Shown here: piece after piece, positions 62,261 through 64,000 of the stretch
Numbering within the stretch: position 1 is the first letter of the stretch
How the letters are laid out: each line of letters begins with the position of its first letter
DNA from: Nocardioides sp. SR21
GTDB taxonomy: Bacteria; Actinomycetota; Actinomycetes; Propionibacteriales; Nocardioidaceae
Length of the DNA stretch: 64,000 bases
Direction of reading: 5' to 3'
NCBI RefSeq assembly: GCF_022761125.1
Contig: NZ_JAKWJR010000001.1
Coordinates: 310,001-374,000, forward strand
Notes under the pieces: model-generated
Told to the model about the DNA's origin: nothing
Seen by the model: only the letters and a program-made list of their open reading frames with translations
Database searches by the model: none
Program-made: the position numbers and the translations under genes

Positions 62261-62288
62261 GCGGACACGGTACGGGTACCTCGCCCGC

Positions 62289-63350
62289 ATGAGGGTGGCC
62301 ATCACGGGAGCCAGCGGCAACGTCGGATCGGCGCTCGTGCGCGCCCTGCGGGCGTCGGGTCACGACGTCGTCGGGGTCGTACGCCGGCCACCGCCGAGCG
62401 GCACGCCCGGCTGGACCGGTGTCGCGTGGGTGACCGCCGACCTCGCCACCGACTGCCACGCGCGGCTGGTCGACGCGTTCCGCGGCGCGGACGCCGTCGT
62501 GCACCTGGTGTGGGGCTTCCAGCCCACGCACGACGTCGAGTACCTGCGCGAGGTCGGGGTGGGCGGGACCCGCCGGGTGCTGGCCGCCGCCGCTGCTGCG
62601 GACGTGCCGCACGTCGTCCACCAGTCCTCGCTGGGCGCCTACGCCCCGCGCCGCGACCTGCGCGCGGTCGACGAGTCCTGGCCGACGACCGGGATCGCCG
62701 GGTCGCCGTACAGCCGGCACAAGGCGGAGGGCGAGCGCCTGGTCGAGGAGTGGGCGCGCCGGCACCCCGACGTCGTCGTCTCCGTGACCCGGCCCGGGAT
62801 CGTCGCGCAGCGCTCGGCGGGGAGCGGTCAGCTGCGGTACTTCCTGCCGACGGTGGTGCCGCCGGCCGTGCTCCGGGTGCTGCCCCTGCTGCCGCTCGAC
62901 AACGACGTCGTGATCCCGGTGGTGCACGCCGATGACCTCGCGGCGGCGATCACCGCGATCATCGAGAAGCGGGCTGGCGGTCCGTTCAACATCGCCGTCG
63001 AGGCGCTCGGCGCCGACGCGATCGCCGAGGTGCTCGGCGCCCGCCGTGTCCCGGTGCCGCCCGCGCTGGTGCGGGCCGCCGCCGCGGTCAGCTGGCACCT
63101 GCACCTCCAGCCGGTCGACGCCGGCTGGGTCGACATGGCCCACCAGGCACCGGTGCTCGACTCGACGCGCGCCCGCACCGAGCTCGAGTGGCGCCCGGCG
63201 TATGACGGCACCGCGGCACTCGCCGAGGCGGTCGCCGGCATGGTCGAGACCGGCCACGACGCGACGGCCGTCCTGCGCCGGCGCACGATCGTCGACGGTC
63301 TCGCCCGCGCGGTCCGGGAGGGCCCGGTGGCCAGGCGGCGGCGGCCGTGA
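62289..63350 (+). CDS. NAD-dependent epimerase/dehydratase family protein
   Basis: A 353-residue extended SDR. TGASGNVGSALVRAL is the cofactor motif, VVHQSSLGAYAPRRD carries the Ser, and SPYSRHKAEGERL the YXXXK pair. It lacks the sugar-epimerase C-terminal pattern, so nucleotide-sugar activity is unproven and reductase activity is as likely. It begins 28 bp from the kinase start in the opposite direction. It ends 49 bp before hflX. Confidence 0.88.
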   Translation: MRVAITGASGNVGSALVRALRASGHDVVGVVRRPPPSGTPGWTGVAWVTADLATDCHARLVDAFRGADAVVHLVWGFQPTHDVEYLREVGVGGTRRVLAAAAAADVPHVVHQSSLGAYAPRRDLRAVDESWPTTGIAGSPYSRHKAEGERLVEEWARRHPDVVVSVTRPGIVAQRSAGSGQLRYFLPTVVPPAVLRVLPLLPLDNDVVIPVVHADDLAAAITAIIEKRAGGPFNIAVEALGADAIAEVLGARRVPVPPALVRAAAAVSWHLHLQPVDAGWVDMAHQAPVLDSTRARTELEWRPAYDGTAALAEAVAGMVETGHDATAVLRRRTIVDGLARAVREGPVARRRRP

Positions 63351-63384
63351 CGTTAAAGGTTCGCGCCGGTCAGGGGGGCGACCG

Positions 63385-63399
63385 TACTCTGGTACGCGT
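63385..63399 (+). promoter_or_regulatory. probable promoter of hflX
   Basis: TACTCT (63385-63390) is a good -10 element 9 bp before the hflX ATG, and no Shine-Dalgarno is visible, so the transcript would have almost no leader. The 49-bp gap after the epimerase gene holds nothing else. Confidence 0.5.
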
Positions 63400-64000
63400 A
63401 TGAGTAACGCACCTGACTTCAATCTCGACGACGAGCTCGAGGAGACCGAGGACTGGGAGTCCGACGACTTCGAGTCCGGCTACGCGGACGAGCCCGACCC
63501 CGAGGACCTCACCACCGGTGAGATGGACCTGGCCGAGCGGCACCAGCTGCGCCGGGTCGCCAGCCTGCGCACCGAGCTCGAGGACATCACCGAGGTCGAG
63601 TACCGCCAGCTCCGCCTGGAGCGCGTGGTGCTCGTCGGCGTCTGGACCGAGGGCACGGTCGAGGACGCCGAGAACTCCATGGCCGAGCTCGCGCTGCTCG
63701 CCGAGACCGCGGGCTCCGAGGTCCTCGACGCGATCTACCAGCGCCGGCAGTCGCCCGACCCGGCGACCTACATCGGCCGCGGCAAGGTCGAGGGCCTCGC
63801 GGAGATCGTGAAGGCCAGCGGCGCCGACACCGTGATCTGCGACGGCGAGCTCGCGCCCAGCCAGCTGAGGAACCTCGAGGACCGCACCAAGGTCAAGGTC
63901 GTCGACCGGACCGCGCTGATCCTCGACATCTTCGCCCAGCACGCGAAGTCCAAGGAGGGCCAGGCACAGGTCGAGCTGGCGCAGCTCAGCTACATGAAGC
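63400..64000 (+). CDS. hflX: GTPase HflX, N-terminal part (runs off the window)
   Basis: The first 200 codons are present. After an acidic, disordered lead (DDELEETEDWESDDFES) comes the HflX N-terminal domain: VVLVGVWTEGTVEDAENSMAELALLAETAGSEVLD, QRRQSPDPATYIGRGKVEGL and CDGELAPSQLRNLEDRTKVKVVDRTALILDIFAQHAKSKEGQAQVELAQL, where the SKEG..QVELAQL linker is diagnostic. The GTPase domain lies beyond the window. HflX splits stalled or hibernating ribosomes. The gene follows dapF in many actinobacteria, here 6 kb away. Confidence 0.94.
   Translation, partial: MSNAPDFNLDDELEETEDWESDDFESGYADEPDPEDLTTGEMDLAERHQLRRVASLRTELEDITEVEYRQLRLERVVLVGVWTEGTVEDAENSMAELALLAETAGSEVLDAIYQRRQSPDPATYIGRGKVEGLAEIVKASGADTVICDGELAPSQLRNLEDRTKVKVVDRTALILDIFAQHAKSKEGQAQVELAQLSYMK

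Overview
The window is high-GC DNA from an actinobacterium. The gene content and order (pmt/rsmI divergent pair, tatD-rpfB-rsmA-ispE, gluABCD next to miaB, then miaA, dapF, hflX), the frequent GTG starts, the many 4-bp ATGA/GTGA start-stop overlaps and the GTACG-rich codon context fit Nocardioides or a close relative in Nocardioidaceae. That placement is an inference from style and synteny. No rRNA, tRNA, CRISPR array, transposase or phage gene was seen.

Layout. (1) 1-2776: the end of a sensor histidine kinase, its NarL/FixJ response regulator, a striking 84-bp imperfect palindrome, and two secreted proteins of unknown function. (2) 2733-18144: a cell-surface polysaccharide locus. On the minus strand are a GT4 glycosyltransferase, an ABC-2 exporter (wzm/wzt type), a UDP-sugar 6-dehydrogenase and a second GT4. 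Divergently on the plus strand are wecB (UDP-GlcNAc 2-epimerase), a CgeB-GT2 fusion, an OafA-type acyltransferase with an SGNH domain, a paralogous GT2 fusion, a helical-repeat/GT4 fusion and a membrane-anchored GT2. Together epimerase and dehydrogenase predict UDP-ManNAcA, so the product is probably an O-acetylated, uronic-acid-containing glycan exported by the ABC pathway. (3) 18146-25016: release factor 3, a secreted beta-propeller (ScyD-like), an MHS-type MFS carrier, a DUF3263 protein, a PPOX protein and a protein O-mannosyltransferase. (4) 25049-32084: rsmI, an alpha/beta hydrolase, tatD, a convergent lipase-like hydrolase, rpfB, rsmA, ispE. This is the mycobacterial-type rpfB neighbourhood, but interrupted. 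(5) 32235-42360: an Uup-like ABC-F ATPase, MarR/tam/VOC genes around a clear operator, a large secreted barrel plus Ig-like protein, a patatin with a tiny membrane partner, a phosphotransferase, a DUF4442 hotdog protein, a Tat-exported PHP-type metallohydrolase and an unusual protein made of about 26 consecutive X-X-Ser triplets. (6) 42382-51445: gluDCBA, a Nudix hydrolase, miaB, a peptidase-E-like protein, a secreted protein, an operon of small acidic disordered proteins around a second Nudix hydrolase, and miaA. (7) 51442-57473: a co-directional run (beta-lactamase-like lipoprotein, AraC-DinB, DHFR-like, gamma-glutamyltransferase, PPOX protein) ending in dapF. (8) 57558-64000: an SDR, a cluster of REP-like palindromic repeats, a DinB-type protein whose stop codon lies in a repeat, an AraC regulator, PhoD, a small kinase, an epimerase and the start of hflX.

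Most interesting for follow-up: the X-X-Ser triplet protein (42016-42360), the acidic small-protein/Nudix operon (49196-50509), the duplicated CgeB-GT2 fusions of the glycan locus, the 84-bp palindrome at 819-902, and several families of palindromic repeats, including one that appears twice in frame inside the ABC-F gene.
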